Source: Bacteroidota bacterium
GTDB taxonomy: Bacteria > Bacteroidota > Bacteroidia > 2-12-FULL-35-15
DNA: 64,000 nt
NCBI GenBank assembly: GCA_029237775.1
Contig: JAQZBR010000006.1
Span: 124,001-188,000, forward strand
Reading direction: 5' to 3'
The first letter of the stretch is position 1; each line of letters begins with the position of its first letter. The translations under genes and the position numbers were made by a program. The notes beneath the pieces were generated by a model, which worked only from the letters and a program-made list of their open reading frames with translations, was not told where the DNA came from and ran no database searches. Shown piece after piece: positions 1 through 9,915 of this stretch.

Positions 1-297
1 CTTCAGGTCAGGAAGATTATGCTCATCGATTGGTGTCGGCACCGCGATAATAAAGAAGTTAGCTTGCTTTAGGACATCAATGGAAGCAGTGAATTCAATA
101 TCACAACCTTCGAAATCTTTCGCTTCAAGTTCCTGAGAAGGATCAATGTTGTTCTGCATCATTTTAACGCGTTCTTCATTGATATCGAAACCGATCACTT
201 TTACTTTCCTGGCGAATGCCAAAGCAATTGGTAATCCTACATATCCGAGTCCTATGACTGCGATCTTCGCTTCTTTGTTTTTGATCTTGTTTATCAT
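1..297 (-). CDS. Nucleotide-sugar (UDP-GlcNAc-type) 6-dehydrogenase, N-terminal part
   Basis: Cut by the window start; only about the first 99 codons are present. The frame opens with a Rossmann nucleotide-binding motif (IAVIGLGYVGLP, about residues 12-23), the signature of UDP-sugar dehydrogenases that oxidise C6 to a carboxylate, and reaches the conserved AVPTP segment near the cut. It differs from the complete UDP-glucose dehydrogenase at 3751-5064, so it probably uses another substrate. The WbpB/WbpD/WbpE-like neighbours point to UDP-GlcNAc (WbpA/TviB type). Its ATG overlaps the stop of the upstream four-helix gene (TAATG), implying translational coupling. The catalytic cysteine lies outside the window, so substrate is inference. 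Confidence 0.8.
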   Translation of the reverse strand, partial: MINKIKNKEAKIAVIGLGYVGLPIALAFARKVKVIGFDINEERVKMMQNNIDPSQELEAKDFEGCDIEFTASIDVLKQANFFIIAVPTPIDEHNLPDLK

Positions 298-725
298 TAA
301 TTCGTTATTTGTTGTTTGTTGTTGGTTTCTGTTCTGTGTTTGAATTTCTCACCCCGAACAGCAGATTTATTTAAATATGTTACAAAACTTCCGCATTTAG
401 TTATTATTATTTTCGAAAGATCATAGCTTTCTTTAAATTCAATTTCATTAATATAATTTCTATCAAGAGCCCTATACAACTGTGATTGTGTTTCAGAACA
501 TGACCCTATTGCATATGACAGGAAATTAACGAATTCTCTGTTGCCGCCTCTCCCGAATCCTTCCGCAATGTTATCCATAACTGAACCCGAAGAATCCCGA
601 ATTTGATTTCTAATTCCGAAATCCTTATTGAATTTGTCTTTTTCAGTTAAAGCAAATATTTTTTTATCGAGTTCTCGAGCCAGTTTCCAAATTTCAAGAT
701 CCTCAAATTGCTTTATTGTTGCCAT
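297..725 (-). CDS. Four-helix-bundle protein (23S rRNA-intervening-sequence protein family)
   Basis: A 142-residue protein matching the family first found as ORFs in 23S rRNA intervening sequences. It begins with the typical (F)EDLEIWKLAREL segment and continues with RDSSGSVMDNIAEGFGR (about residues 43-60), the family hallmark. It is predicted to be a small all-helical cytosolic protein, often pentameric in solved homologues; the function is unknown. There is no rRNA here: it sits inside a sugar-nucleotide operon and its stop overlaps the start of the dehydrogenase. In Bacteroidota such genes often occur in polysaccharide loci. The C-terminal tail is basic and Asn/Gln-rich. Confidence 0.85.
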   Translation of the reverse strand: MATIKQFEDLEIWKLARELDKKIFALTEKDKFNKDFGIRNQIRDSSGSVMDNIAEGFGRGGNREFVNFLSYAIGSCSETQSQLYRALDRNYINEIEFKESYDLSKIIITKCGSFVTYLNKSAVRGEKFKHRTETNNKQQITN

Positions 726-768
726 ATTATTTTACACAAAGAACAGTATAACCACAAACCACAAATAA

Positions 769-1794
769 TTAGCTTTTGCGATCGGCTTTTCTCAATGCGT
801 AGATTCTTTCGATCATATCCACCACTTTCAATCCTTCCATCGCATTGGTTGTGATCGTTGTTCTGCCTTTTAAAGTGTCAATTACATTCGCGATGATCTG
901 CGGATGATTGTTTGCCGAACCTTTGTATGCACCGTAATCATTTGCTTCGTTGGTCGGAGCGAGTGAAGGCAAGGTGTAATCTTTGATGTTGCAGTGCTCC
1001 ACCTGATCCATGTATTGTCCGCCAACTTTTACACTTCCTTTGCTTCCAATGATGGTAATGCTGCTTTCCAGGTTTGAGTTCCACACGGCAGTGGAATAAT
1101 TGATGCTTCCCATTCCACCATCAACAAAGTTGAAATTGACAAATCCGCTGTCTTCGAACTCAGTTAATTCTGCATGGTTAAAGTCGTTGAACTTTGCCTG
1201 AATATCTTTGATGTCGCCAAAGATCCAGTACATAAGATCGATCCAGTGAGAGAACTGCGTGTAAAGTGTTCCACCGTCAAGTTCCTGTGTACCTTTCCAG
1301 CCGCCTTTTTTGTAGTAACGTTCATCACGGTTCCAATAGCAATTCAGCTGAACCATATAAACATCTCCTATGATCTTTTCTTCCACAATTTTTTTCAGCC
1401 ACACTGATGGAGGGGAGTACCTGTTCTGCATTACACAGAAAACAGTCTTGTGATTCTGCAGTGCCTTAAAAAGCATTGCTTCACAATCTATTTTGCTTAA
1501 TGCCATTGGCTTTTCACAAACAATATTTTTTCCTGCTTCAAGAGCGATCAAGGAATGTTTCGCATGCAGGCCATTTGGTGTACATACGTTTACAACTTCT
1601 ATTTCCGGATGATTTGCAAGCATTTCCTCCGGACTGTAAAAAAATGGTTCTTTTATATCTGTTATACCAAGTTGTTCTTTTGGCGAAATATCACAAACAG
1701 CAATCAGTTCTGCTTCCGGATTTCTCCTCACCATTTCTGCGTGGCGTTTCCCGATATGACCTTGTCCGATTACCGCGAATTTTATTTTACTCAT
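769..1794 (-). CDS. Gfo/Idh/MocA-family oxidoreductase (WbpB/WlbA-like)
   Basis: A 341-residue NAD(P)-dependent sugar oxidoreductase. The N-terminal Rossmann motif (VIGQGHIGKRHAEM, about residues 8-21) and the catalytic-lysine motif CEKPMALSK (about residues 93-101) are both present. Length is usual for the family. With the aminotransferase at 5101-6243 and the acetyltransferase at 1847-2428 it fits WbpB/WlbA, which oxidises C3 of UDP-N-acetylglucosaminuronic acid so that the C3 keto group can be aminated. The family covers many sugars, so the substrate assignment rests on context. Confidence 0.8.
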   Translation of the reverse strand: MSKIKFAVIGQGHIGKRHAEMVRRNPEAELIAVCDISPKEQLGITDIKEPFFYSPEEMLANHPEIEVVNVCTPNGLHAKHSLIALEAGKNIVCEKPMALSKIDCEAMLFKALQNHKTVFCVMQNRYSPPSVWLKKIVEEKIIGDVYMVQLNCYWNRDERYYKKGGWKGTQELDGGTLYTQFSHWIDLMYWIFGDIKDIQAKFNDFNHAELTEFEDSGFVNFNFVDGGMGSINYSTAVWNSNLESSITIIGSKGSVKVGGQYMDQVEHCNIKDYTLPSLAPTNEANDYGAYKGSANNHPQIIANVIDTLKGRTTITTNAMEGLKVVDMIERIYALRKADRKS

Positions 1795-1846
1795 ATTAAT
1801 GTTGAATGTTATAAGTTAATCGTTGATGGTCTGTGAGTGAATTAAC

Positions 1847-2428
1847 TTATTTAACCACTTTATTTACTTGTCCACCTTCAAGTTTGTACTTATGCTTACT
1901 CTCTTCACATTCAGCATTTCCATCCTTATCAAATTTTAAACGATGACCGTATTCGCTGATCCAACCCATTTGTTTTGCAGGATTTCCCACCCATAATGAA
2001 TATGGAGGTACATTTTTGGTAACGACTGCACCCGCACCGATAAAAGCATATTCACCGATATCATGTCCGCAAACTATTGTTGCATTTGCTCCGATGGATG
2101 CGCCCTTACCCACATGCGTTTTCGCGTATTCATTTTTGCGGTTAACTGCGCTGCGGGGATTTATCACATTTGTAAATACCATTGATGGCCCCAGGAACAC
2201 ATCATCATCGCATGTTACGCCCGTGTAGATAGAAACATTATTCTGAACTTTAACATTTCGTCCAAGAACTACCTCCGGTGAAATCACTACGTTCTGTCCG
2301 ATGTTGCAATTTTCACCAAGGGTGCAATTTGGCATTATATGCGAAAAATGCCAGATCTTGGTGCCTTTGCCTATTTTGCAACCTTCATCAATGATTGCAG
2401 TTGGATGATTAAAAAATTCCTGTTCCAT
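1847..2428 (-). CDS. Hexapeptide-repeat sugar N-acetyltransferase (WbpD/WlbB-like)
   Basis: A 193-residue left-handed beta-helix acyltransferase. Hexapeptide repeats ([IV]GxGxx-like) run from about residue 15 to 140, including the segments IDEGCKIGKGTKIWHF and GKGASIGANATIVCG, and the fold closes with PPYSLWVGNPAKQMGWI, typical of WbpD/WlbB enzymes. Those enzymes use acetyl-CoA to acetylate the C3 amino group of UDP-2-acetamido-3-amino-glucuronate. It lies in the same operon as the WbpB-like and WbpE-like genes, giving three consecutive steps of that pathway. The exact acceptor is inferred from context. Confidence 0.85.
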   Translation of the reverse strand: MEQEFFNHPTAIIDEGCKIGKGTKIWHFSHIMPNCTLGENCNIGQNVVISPEVVLGRNVKVQNNVSIYTGVTCDDDVFLGPSMVFTNVINPRSAVNRKNEYAKTHVGKGASIGANATIVCGHDIGEYAFIGAGAVVTKNVPPYSLWVGNPAKQMGWISEYGHRLKFDKDGNAECEESKHKYKLEGGQVNKVVK

Positions 2429-2445
2429 ATTCTGTGTTGATTAAC

Positions 2446-2713
2446 CTAGCGGTTGATCATAAATTTACCTTTAAAATTTTTCAGCTCTCCTTCACTCGCA
2501 ACAACATCCTTAACATTTGCTTCAGGAGAGCCTGTTTTGCACCATTGGGCAAGTTCTGATAATTGTTCTTCAGATCCTTCCGCTTCAATGTAAACATCGC
2601 CATTAGGTTGGTTTTGTACAAACCCGCATAATCCTATCTCATTAGCTTTTTTCTCTGTATAAACTCGGAAGAAAACTCCCTGCACTTTTCCGCTTACGGT
2701 GATGTTAAAATGC

Positions 2714-2721
<8 letters not shown>
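2446..2721 (-). CDS. acyP: Acylphosphatase
   Basis: A 91-residue protein of normal acylphosphatase length. The signature [21 protein letters not shown] (from about residue 11) contains the catalytic Arg and the phosphate-binding loop, and an Asn-containing segment [17 protein letters not shown] follows. The enzyme hydrolyses acyl phosphates such as 1,3-bisphosphoglycerate or carbamoyl phosphate in the cytoplasm. Its start overlaps the end of the upstream decarboxylase gene by 8 bases, so the two are co-translated. Why it belongs in a nucleotide-sugar operon is not evident; it may be a passenger or protect the pathway from acyl-phosphate damage (inference). Confidence 0.92.
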
Positions 2722-3685
<964 letters not shown>

Positions 3686-3750
3686 TTTGGTTAATAGTTA
3701 ATGGTTATTAGTTAAATGGGTTGTACCGATCCGTTGATCAGATTCGACCA

Positions 3751-5064
3751 TTAACCCTTTACACTTTCTCTTCCGATGCTGTAATATGCAAATCCAAGCT
3801 CACGCATTTGTTCGATACCATAAAGATTTCTTCCATCGAAGATCACTTTGTTTTTAAGTAAGGATCCGAGCTTGGCAAAATCAGGTGTACGGAACAGGCT
3901 CCATTCGGTGGCAATAAGTAAAGCATCAGCACCATCAAGCGCTTCATACTCATCATTGGCATAACTGATCTTATCACCAATAAGTTTCTTTACATTCTTC
4001 ATTCCTTCAGGATCGTATGCTGTAACAGATGCTCCGGCTTTGGTTAGTTCATCAATAAGATACAATGCAGGCGCTTCACGGATATCATCTGTATCGGGCT
4101 TAAAGGCAAGTCCCCACAATGCTATTTTCTTTCCTTTAAGGTCGTTATTGAAATGAGATTTAATCCTTGGAATGATGATCGTTTTTTGCTTTTCATTTAT
4201 TTCCATCACGGCATCCAAAATCCTGAAATCATATTTCACTTCTGAAGCTGATTTAGCTAAGGCCTGAACATCTTTTGGAAAGCAGCTTCCGCCATAACCG
4301 ATTCCGGGAAATAAAAACCGTTTTCCGATCCTCTCATCAGATCCGATTCCGATACGCACGGAATCAACGTCTGCGCCAAGCTTCTCACAAAGGTTTGCGA
4401 TCTCGTTCATGAACGTGATCTTGGTTGCAAGAAATGCGTTAGCCGCGTATTTGGTGAGCTCGGCAGATCTCTCATCCATAAAGATGATTGGATTACCCTG
4501 ACGAACATAAGGCTTATAAAGCTCTTCCATCGTCTTTCTGGCAGCCTCTGATGATGTGCCGATCACAACGCGGTCAGGTTTCAGAAAGTCGTTTACCGCA
4601 AAACCTTCACGAAGGAATTCAGGATTGGATACAACATCAAATTCTACTTTCGCGTTCTTAGCGATGGCCGCTCTCACCTTGTCAGCAGTGCCAACAGGCA
4701 CGGTACTCTTATCTACAATAACTTTATAGTCTTTTATCAATTTGCCCAGATCATTGGCAACACCAAGAATATAGCTTAAATCAGCGGAACCATCCTCACC
4801 CGGAGGCGTTGGTAACGCAAGAAAAATAATTGTTGCATTTTCTATTGCGGAAGCAAGATCAGTTGTAAATGTTAATCTTCCCTGTTTGATATTACGCTCG
4901 AATAACACATCCAGGTGTGGTTCGTAAATAGGAACTGTTCCGGATTGCATCTGTTTTACTTTCTCTGCATTGATATCAACACAGATAACATTGTTACCTG
5001 TTTCAGCTAGACATGTGCCTGTTACCAATCCAACGTAACCTGTTCCTACTACGGCTATATTCAT
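3751..5064 (-). CDS. ugd: UDP-glucose 6-dehydrogenase
   Basis: A 437-residue complete UDP-glucose/GDP-mannose dehydrogenase. The N-terminal motif VGTGYVGLVTGTCLAETG binds NAD+. The active-site cysteine is C261 in GYGGSCFPKD, and the central dimerisation helix and C-terminal nucleotide-sugar domain (LWGLAFKPDTDDIREAP) are intact. It oxidises UDP-glucose twice to UDP-glucuronate. Together with the neighbouring decarboxylase it makes UDP-xylose. The operon thus carries two different UDP-sugar dehydrogenases, this one and the cut gene at 1-297. Confidence 0.95.
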   Translation of the reverse strand: MNIAVVGTGYVGLVTGTCLAETGNNVICVDINAEKVKQMQSGTVPIYEPHLDVLFERNIKQGRLTFTTDLASAIENATIIFLALPTPPGEDGSADLSYILGVANDLGKLIKDYKVIVDKSTVPVGTADKVRAAIAKNAKVEFDVVSNPEFLREGFAVNDFLKPDRVVIGTSSEAARKTMEELYKPYVRQGNPIIFMDERSAELTKYAANAFLATKITFMNEIANLCEKLGADVDSVRIGIGSDERIGKRFLFPGIGYGGSCFPKDVQALAKSASEVKYDFRILDAVMEINEKQKTIIIPRIKSHFNNDLKGKKIALWGLAFKPDTDDIREAPALYLIDELTKAGASVTAYDPEGMKNVKKLIGDKISYANDEYEALDGADALLIATEWSLFRTPDFAKLGSLLKNKVIFDGRNLYGIEQMRELGFAYYSIGRESVKG

Positions 5065-5100
5065 AAATTTAGTTTAATGTTTTGAGTTAAAACGTAATGT

Positions 5101-6243
5101 TTATTTGTTTAGAAATTCCAATACAGAATCGGTGATATATTTAAGGCTTTCCTGATCAAGCTCGGTATGCATCGGTAATGAAACCACAGATGCACAAAGC
5201 TTTTCTGTTACGGGGAAATCACCTTCTTTGTAGCGCGGATCTAGATATGCCTTCTGAAGGTGCAACGGAATAGGGTAATATATCATAGCAGGTATGTCGC
5301 GAGATGCTAAAAATTCACGAAGAGCATTTCTGTCAACTCCGTTGAGCTGCAATGTGTATTGATGAAACACGTGGTTAGAATATTTAGCACGTGCCGGGGT
5401 TTTTAACTTTTGATTATTTGCGAAAGCTTTGTCGTAATAGTCAGCAGCTTTATTTCTTGCAGCAGCATAATTGTCAAGATCACGGAGTTTGATTCTCAGG
5501 ATCGCTGCCTGGATACTGTCGAGGCGTGAATTAACACCAATTGAATCGTGAACATACTGAACAGACTGTCCATGATTCGCGATCATGCGGATCTTCGCAG
5601 CTAAAGCATCATCGTTGGTGAACATTGCACCTCCATCACCATAGCAACCAAGGTTCTTGGAAGGGAAGAAGGATGTGCAACCAATTGTTCCGATCGTACC
5701 TGCCTTTTTCTTTGTGCCATCAGAGTATCTGTATTCAGCACCAATCGCCTGAGCCACATCCTCAATCACATATAAGTTATGCTTTTTAGCAAGCTTCATC
5801 AATTCCTCCATGTTTGCACATTGTCCAAACAAATGCACCGGCACAATCGCTTTGGTTTTAGGTGTGATCGCTTTTTCAATCGCATCAATATTGATGTCAA
5901 ATGTATCGGGGATCACATCAACCAACACAGGCTTCAAACCCAGAAGGCCAATAACTTCTGCTGTTGCAACATATGTAAAATCCGCAGTGATCACTTCATC
6001 TCCGGGTTTAAGGTCGAGTGCCATCATTGCAATCTGGAGTGCGTCTGTTCCATTTGCACAAGGGATCACATGTTTTACATCAAGATATTTTTCCAATTCA
6101 GCCTGAAAAGCCTTCACTTCAGGGCCATTTATGAATGCTGTGTTATTGATCACATTTTGAATGGCAGCATCTACTTCAGTCTTTATTTTTTCGTATTGAC
6201 TTTTTAGGTCAACCATCTGAATTTTCTTAGCTAATTTTTCCAT
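5101..6243 (-). CDS. DegT/DnrJ/EryC1/StrS sugar aminotransferase (WbpE/WlbC-like)
   Basis: A 380-residue PLP-dependent aminotransferase. K196 in FFPSKNLGCYGDGG is the PLP-binding lysine, and the family motifs PCANGTDALQIAM and EDVAQAIGAEY are present. It begins MVDLKSQYEKIK close to its start, as WbpE/WlbC enzymes do. It would transfer an amino group, usually from glutamate, to the C3 keto group made by the WbpB-like oxidoreductase. It is the first gene of the minus-strand operon visible here. Upstream bases contain a TATATTCG sequence that resembles a -7 box with one mismatch. Confidence 0.9.
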   Translation of the reverse strand: MEKLAKKIQMVDLKSQYEKIKTEVDAAIQNVINNTAFINGPEVKAFQAELEKYLDVKHVIPCANGTDALQIAMMALDLKPGDEVITADFTYVATAEVIGLLGLKPVLVDVIPDTFDINIDAIEKAITPKTKAIVPVHLFGQCANMEELMKLAKKHNLYVIEDVAQAIGAEYRYSDGTKKKAGTIGTIGCTSFFPSKNLGCYGDGGAMFTNDDALAAKIRMIANHGQSVQYVHDSIGVNSRLDSIQAAILRIKLRDLDNYAAARNKAADYYDKAFANNQKLKTPARAKYSNHVFHQYTLQLNGVDRNALREFLASRDIPAMIYYPIPLHLQKAYLDPRYKEGDFPVTEKLCASVVSLPMHTELDQESLKYITDSVLEFLNK

Positions 6244-6333
6244 AATTCTCAGTCGTATTTAAGAATGCGAATATAATGAAAATTAACAAATAGGAGGGGC
6301 AATTTTGGGCTCTTTAAATTCGTTTAAAACACC

Positions 6334-6341
6334 TATATTTG
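6334..6341 (+). promoter_or_regulatory. Candidate Bacteroidota -7 promoter box (TATATTTG)
   Basis: This is an exact match to TAnnTTTG, the -7 element of the Bacteroidota housekeeping sigma factor. It lies 16 bases upstream of the ATG at 6358. A TTTA at 6312-6315, 18 bases upstream, could serve as a poor -33 element (consensus TTTG). Initiation would fall near 6348, giving a very short leader. Confidence 0.5.
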
Positions 6342-6357
6342 GCAATTATACCACACA

Positions 6358-7110
6358 ATGAAGACATTTATTCTTGCCCTGCTTAGCGCTTTCCTTATAT
6401 CATTCAGCTTGCCCGCGCAGGTTAGTATCAAGGATTCCTCTATTTACACTCCCCTGATCGGATTTTCTTACGGATATTATTTTCCCGGAGGGGATCTGAA
6501 GGACCGTTTTGGAAACAATTCGGCACTGCAGCTTAACGTGGATTTTAAAACTAAATATAACTGGATCTTAGGAATTAACGGAAGCTACTTATTTGGTAAG
6601 AATATTAAAGTTTCTCTGTTCGACAGTATCTCAACCAGCAATGGAAATGTGATCAACGAGGATGGTGAATATGCAGATATCAGGTTGTATGAAAGGGGCT
6701 TCACTGTTTCAGGTACTCTTGGAAGGCTTATCCCTTTTAAAAAGCCTAATCCCAATTCCGGGATTAGAATTGATGTAGGATTCGGCTTTATGCAACACAA
6801 GATCAGGATTGAAACTATTGGGAATGATGTGCCACAGCTCGATAAACGCTACAAAAAAGGTTATGATAAGCTTTCAAACGGCTTCCTGCTTACAGAAAGT
6901 ATAGGGTACTTATATCTCAGCAATAACCGGCTTGCGAATATTTATGTAGGCATTGAATGTATGCAGGGTTTCACTCAAAGCCGAAGAAGCTATGATTACA
7001 ACCTGATGAAGAAGGATACCGAAAAGCATGTGGATATCCTTTACGGTGCGCGAATAGCCTGGATCCTGCCTTTGTATAAAAAAGCGCCTCAGGAATATTA
7101 CATGTATTAA
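6358..7110 (+). CDS. Secreted, probable outer-membrane beta-barrel protein of unknown function
   Basis: A 250-residue protein with a clear signal peptide (MKTFILALLSAFLISFSLPAQ). The body alternates hydrophobic and polar residues with many Gly, Tyr and Phe (for example SYGYYFPGGDL, LGINGSYLFG), as in small Bacteroidota outer-membrane barrels. It lacks a classic C-terminal Phe and ends QEYYMY. It lies 21 bases before the Kdo transferase gene and behind a -7 box, so the two are probably co-transcribed. I do not recognise a specific family; a porin-like or LPS-associated role is only suggested by position. Confidence 0.6.
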   Translation: MKTFILALLSAFLISFSLPAQVSIKDSSIYTPLIGFSYGYYFPGGDLKDRFGNNSALQLNVDFKTKYNWILGINGSYLFGKNIKVSLFDSISTSNGNVINEDGEYADIRLYERGFTVSGTLGRLIPFKKPNPNSGIRIDVGFGFMQHKIRIETIGNDVPQLDKRYKKGYDKLSNGFLLTESIGYLYLSNNRLANIYVGIECMQGFTQSRRSYDYNLMKKDTEKHVDILYGARIAWILPLYKKAPQEYYMY

Positions 7111-7131
7111 ATCTGTTCTGAGCAAAGCAAT

Positions 7132-8361
7132 ATGAGATTTCTATACTCCTTCATCATCCTTTGCTATCAGGCTTTGATTCGTATTGCTTCTCTGTTTAAC
7201 TCTAAAGCCCGGTTATGGATCTCCGGCAGGAAAGATATTTTCTTAAAATTAAATGAAAGTGTTCGCAAAGCAAATCTGTCAGGATCCTCAATAGTTTGGT
7301 TCCATTGTGCGTCCCTTGGTGAATTTGAGCAAGGCAGGCCCTTGATCGAAAAGTATAAGCTTCTTCATCCTGAAACAAAAATATTGCTCACTTTTTTTTC
7401 GCCTTCCGGTTATGAAATACGAAAGAACTATTCCGGGGCTGATCTCATTTTTTATCTTCCGATCGATACTCCGGCTAATGCCAAAGAGTTCATTGATATT
7501 GTAGATCCCAAAGCTGTCTTTTTTGTCAAGTATGAATTCTGGTTCAATTACTTAGATGAACTCAAAAAAAAAAGCATTCCAACTTATCTCGTAAGCGGTA
7601 TTTTCAGATCTGAACAACATTTTTTTCAATGGTACGGCAAATGGTTCCGTGATCATCTGAATGCTTTCACTCATTTCTTCTTGCAGGACCCTGCTTCAGA
7701 ACTGCTATTGAAAAATATAGGATATGACAATGTTTCAGTGACGGGAGATACGCGTTTCGACAGGGTTTCTGAAACAGCGAAGAATGTGAAAAACATTCCC
7801 TTGATAGAAAAATTTATTTCAGATAAGAAAATCATTATAGCAGGAAGTACGTGGAATGAAGATGAAGAGCTTCTTGCGGCTCTTTCATTAGAGAGTGTTA
7901 AATTGATCATCGCTCCTCATGAAATTGATGAAGCTCACATAAAGTCAGTGTATTCCAGATTTGAACAGTACGGCTGTATTCTCTACTCAAAAGCGGAAAA
8001 GGAAGATCTCCACAATGTAAAAGTCCTGGTGATAGATAACATTGGTATGCTTTCATCGCTTTATCAGTACGGAACTCTTGCCCTTATTGGCGGAGGTTTT
8101 GGCAAAGGGATCCATAATATTTTAGAAGCAGCAGCTTTTGGTTTGCCGGTGGTCTTTGGCCCTAACTATCATAAATTCGCGGAAGCAAAAGACCTTATCA
8201 GGTTGGGTGGCGCATTTTCCGTGGCTGATAAAAATCAATTCCTTAAAACATTCTCAAATTTTCAGAATGAAAGATTTCTGAAATCGGCTTCGGATATATG
8301 CATGTATTATGTTGAAAGTAAAACCGGAGCCACCGGAAAGATTCTCAATCAAATCTCTTAG
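7132..8361 (+). CDS. waaA: 3-deoxy-D-manno-octulosonic acid (Kdo) transferase
   Basis: A 409-residue GT30 glycosyltransferase. An N-terminal hydrophobic segment anchors it to the inner membrane. The WFHCASLGEFEQGRP motif carries E64, the position of the conserved catalytic Glu, and the C-terminal nucleotide-binding part has GGGFGKGIHNILEAAAFG followed by GPNYHKFAEA. It transfers Kdo from CMP-Kdo to lipid A precursor on the cytoplasmic face of the inner membrane. Length and motifs are complete. It follows the barrel-like gene by 21 bases. Confidence 0.95.
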   Translation: MRFLYSFIILCYQALIRIASLFNSKARLWISGRKDIFLKLNESVRKANLSGSSIVWFHCASLGEFEQGRPLIEKYKLLHPETKILLTFFSPSGYEIRKNYSGADLIFYLPIDTPANAKEFIDIVDPKAVFFVKYEFWFNYLDELKKKSIPTYLVSGIFRSEQHFFQWYGKWFRDHLNAFTHFFLQDPASELLLKNIGYDNVSVTGDTRFDRVSETAKNVKNIPLIEKFISDKKIIIAGSTWNEDEELLAALSLESVKLIIAPHEIDEAHIKSVYSRFEQYGCILYSKAEKEDLHNVKVLVIDNIGMLSSLYQYGTLALIGGGFGKGIHNILEAAAFGLPVVFGPNYHKFAEAKDLIRLGGAFSVADKNQFLKTFSNFQNERFLKSASDICMYYVESKTGATGKILNQIS

Positions 8362-8429
8362 TTTAACAAAGCTATTTTATTCTAAATAATTCTTTCTGTT
8401 TAATAATTATACTTTTTTGTATAAAACTT

Positions 8430-8446
8430 TTGGCTGCAAGAGCCAA
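8430..8446 (+). terminator. Small hairpin downstream of waaA
   Basis: Six-base arms TTGGCT/AGCCAA enclose a 5-base loop and are followed by an AT-rich stretch. It may be a weak terminator for waaA or lie in the leader of the transporter gene. The stem is short and the T-run imperfect. Confidence 0.25.
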
Positions 8447-8482
8447 TTTATTCATTATTTTTCGCTGAATATAAATCATCTC

Positions 8483-9901
8483 ATGGAACAGAAAAAGAAT
8501 TACTCAATGCCACTTGCATTTTTAACAATGTTGTTTTTTATGTGGGGCTTTATTACATGTTTGAACGATATTCTGATTCCGCATTTCAAAGCGATTTTTG
8601 TGCTTTCGTATTTTGAATCAATGCTCATTCAGTTTGCATTTTTCAGTGCCTATTTTGTGGGTTCTGTCATTTACTTTATTATTTCATCCACCTCCGGTGA
8701 CCCCATCAATAAGATCGGATACAAGAATGGAATTCTGTTGGGATTGCTCATTTCCGCGATAGGGACATTTCTTTTTTATCCGGCTGCCATAATGGAGTCT
8801 TTTGCTTTTTTTCTCGCTGCACTTTTTGTTCTTGCGCTCGGCTTCACATTGCTTCAGATCGCTGCTAATCCCTATGTTATTTTACTCGGTCGCCCGGAGA
8901 CCGGTTCTCACAGACTCAGTCTAGCTGGCGCTATTAATTCATTCGGTACAACCATTGCTCCGATAATCGGAGGCGCATTGATCCTTACAACTTCCGGACA
9001 TGAAAATGATATTGATTCCGTGAAGATGCCTTATCTCGTTTTAACGGGAATCTTTCTTGTACTAATCGTTGTTTTTAAGCTTGTTCCGTTACCCGATTTT
9101 ACAAATCATCAGAATATAGAAAAAGGAATGGGCGCCTTAAAATATCCTCAGCTTACATGGGGTATCCTGGCTATTTTCTTTTATGTCGGAGGAGAAGTTA
9201 CCGTAGGAAGTTTTATTACAGGTTTTGTCGGCCTGCCGGAGATCAAAGGTATACTGCCATCTGAGGCCACCATCTTCGTTGCACTTTATTGGGGAAGCTT
9301 AATGGTTGGAAGATTTACAAGCTCAGTTTCTGTGTTTAATTTGTCACCGCTTTACAAAAAAATATTTACTGCAGTTTTGCCTGTCGCGACCTTCTTTTTT
9401 ATTTTACTCATCTTTAAAATCAAATCCGGTGATTCCCTTTTTGATTTTGGATCAATGATGTATTACCTGCCATTCATCGCGGTGAGTATCATTGCTTTCT
9501 TTGCCGGACAGGAAAAACCGGCTCGCACCTTATTTATCTTTTCAGTGATCTGTATACTTCTGTTGATCTTATCAATTTGTTCTACCGGTGAGCTTGCATT
9601 ATGGTCGGTGATCAGCCTTGGTTTATACAACTCGATTATGTGGCCTTCTATTTTCGCTTTGGCAATTGCTGGGCTTGGGAAAAATACGAGTCAGGGCTCA
9701 TCTCTTCTTGTAATGGCTATTTTGGGCGGTGCGTTGATCCCACCTGTTCAGGGACTAATCGCAGATCTTTATGGTGTTCACATCTCATTTGTGATCCCGA
9801 TCTTCTGCTATGTTTATCTTGCATTTTATGCATACATCGTTAAAGGTATTTTTAATAGTCAGGGTATAGCTTTTGATCAGGCTATAAGTTCTAATCATTA
9901 A
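8483..9901 (+). CDS. FucP-family sugar/H+ symporter (MFS)
   Basis: A polytopic major-facilitator transporter of about 472 residues. I place the start at the ATG at 8483 (MEQKKNYSMPLAF) rather than an in-frame ATG at 8417, because the family begins this way and the extra 22 residues look like leader. The FFMWGFITCLNDILIPH segment after the first helix is the signature of the FucP/GluP branch; about twelve hydrophobic helices can be followed. It would import a monosaccharide, plausibly GlcNAc, mannose or fucose. The ROK kinase, GH20 and GH92 genes downstream point to sugars released from N-glycan-like material. Confidence 0.88.
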   Translation: MEQKKNYSMPLAFLTMLFFMWGFITCLNDILIPHFKAIFVLSYFESMLIQFAFFSAYFVGSVIYFIISSTSGDPINKIGYKNGILLGLLISAIGTFLFYPAAIMESFAFFLAALFVLALGFTLLQIAANPYVILLGRPETGSHRLSLAGAINSFGTTIAPIIGGALILTTSGHENDIDSVKMPYLVLTGIFLVLIVVFKLVPLPDFTNHQNIEKGMGALKYPQLTWGILAIFFYVGGEVTVGSFITGFVGLPEIKGILPSEATIFVALYWGSLMVGRFTSSVSVFNLSPLYKKIFTAVLPVATFFFILLIFKIKSGDSLFDFGSMMYYLPFIAVSIIAFFAGQEKPARTLFIFSVICILLLILSICSTGELALWSVISLGLYNSIMWPSIFALAIAGLGKNTSQGSSLLVMAILGGALIPPVQGLIADLYGVHISFVIPIFCYVYLAFYAYIVKGIFNSQGIAFDQAISSNH

Positions 9902-9915
9902 TTTGTTCTTCGGTT

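Noticed and set aside
297-725. rRNA operon nearby because of the 23S-intervening-sequence family name
   Set aside because: There is no rRNA sequence; the family also occurs in sugar loci.
5779-6207. 142-codon plus-strand frame opposite the aminotransferase gene
   Set aside because: The minus-strand aminotransferase is complete with its catalytic lysine; the antisense frame has no recognisable feature.
8409-8421. TATACTTTTTTG as a -7 box for the transporter gene
   Set aside because: The spacing between TA and TTTG does not fit TAnnTTTG.
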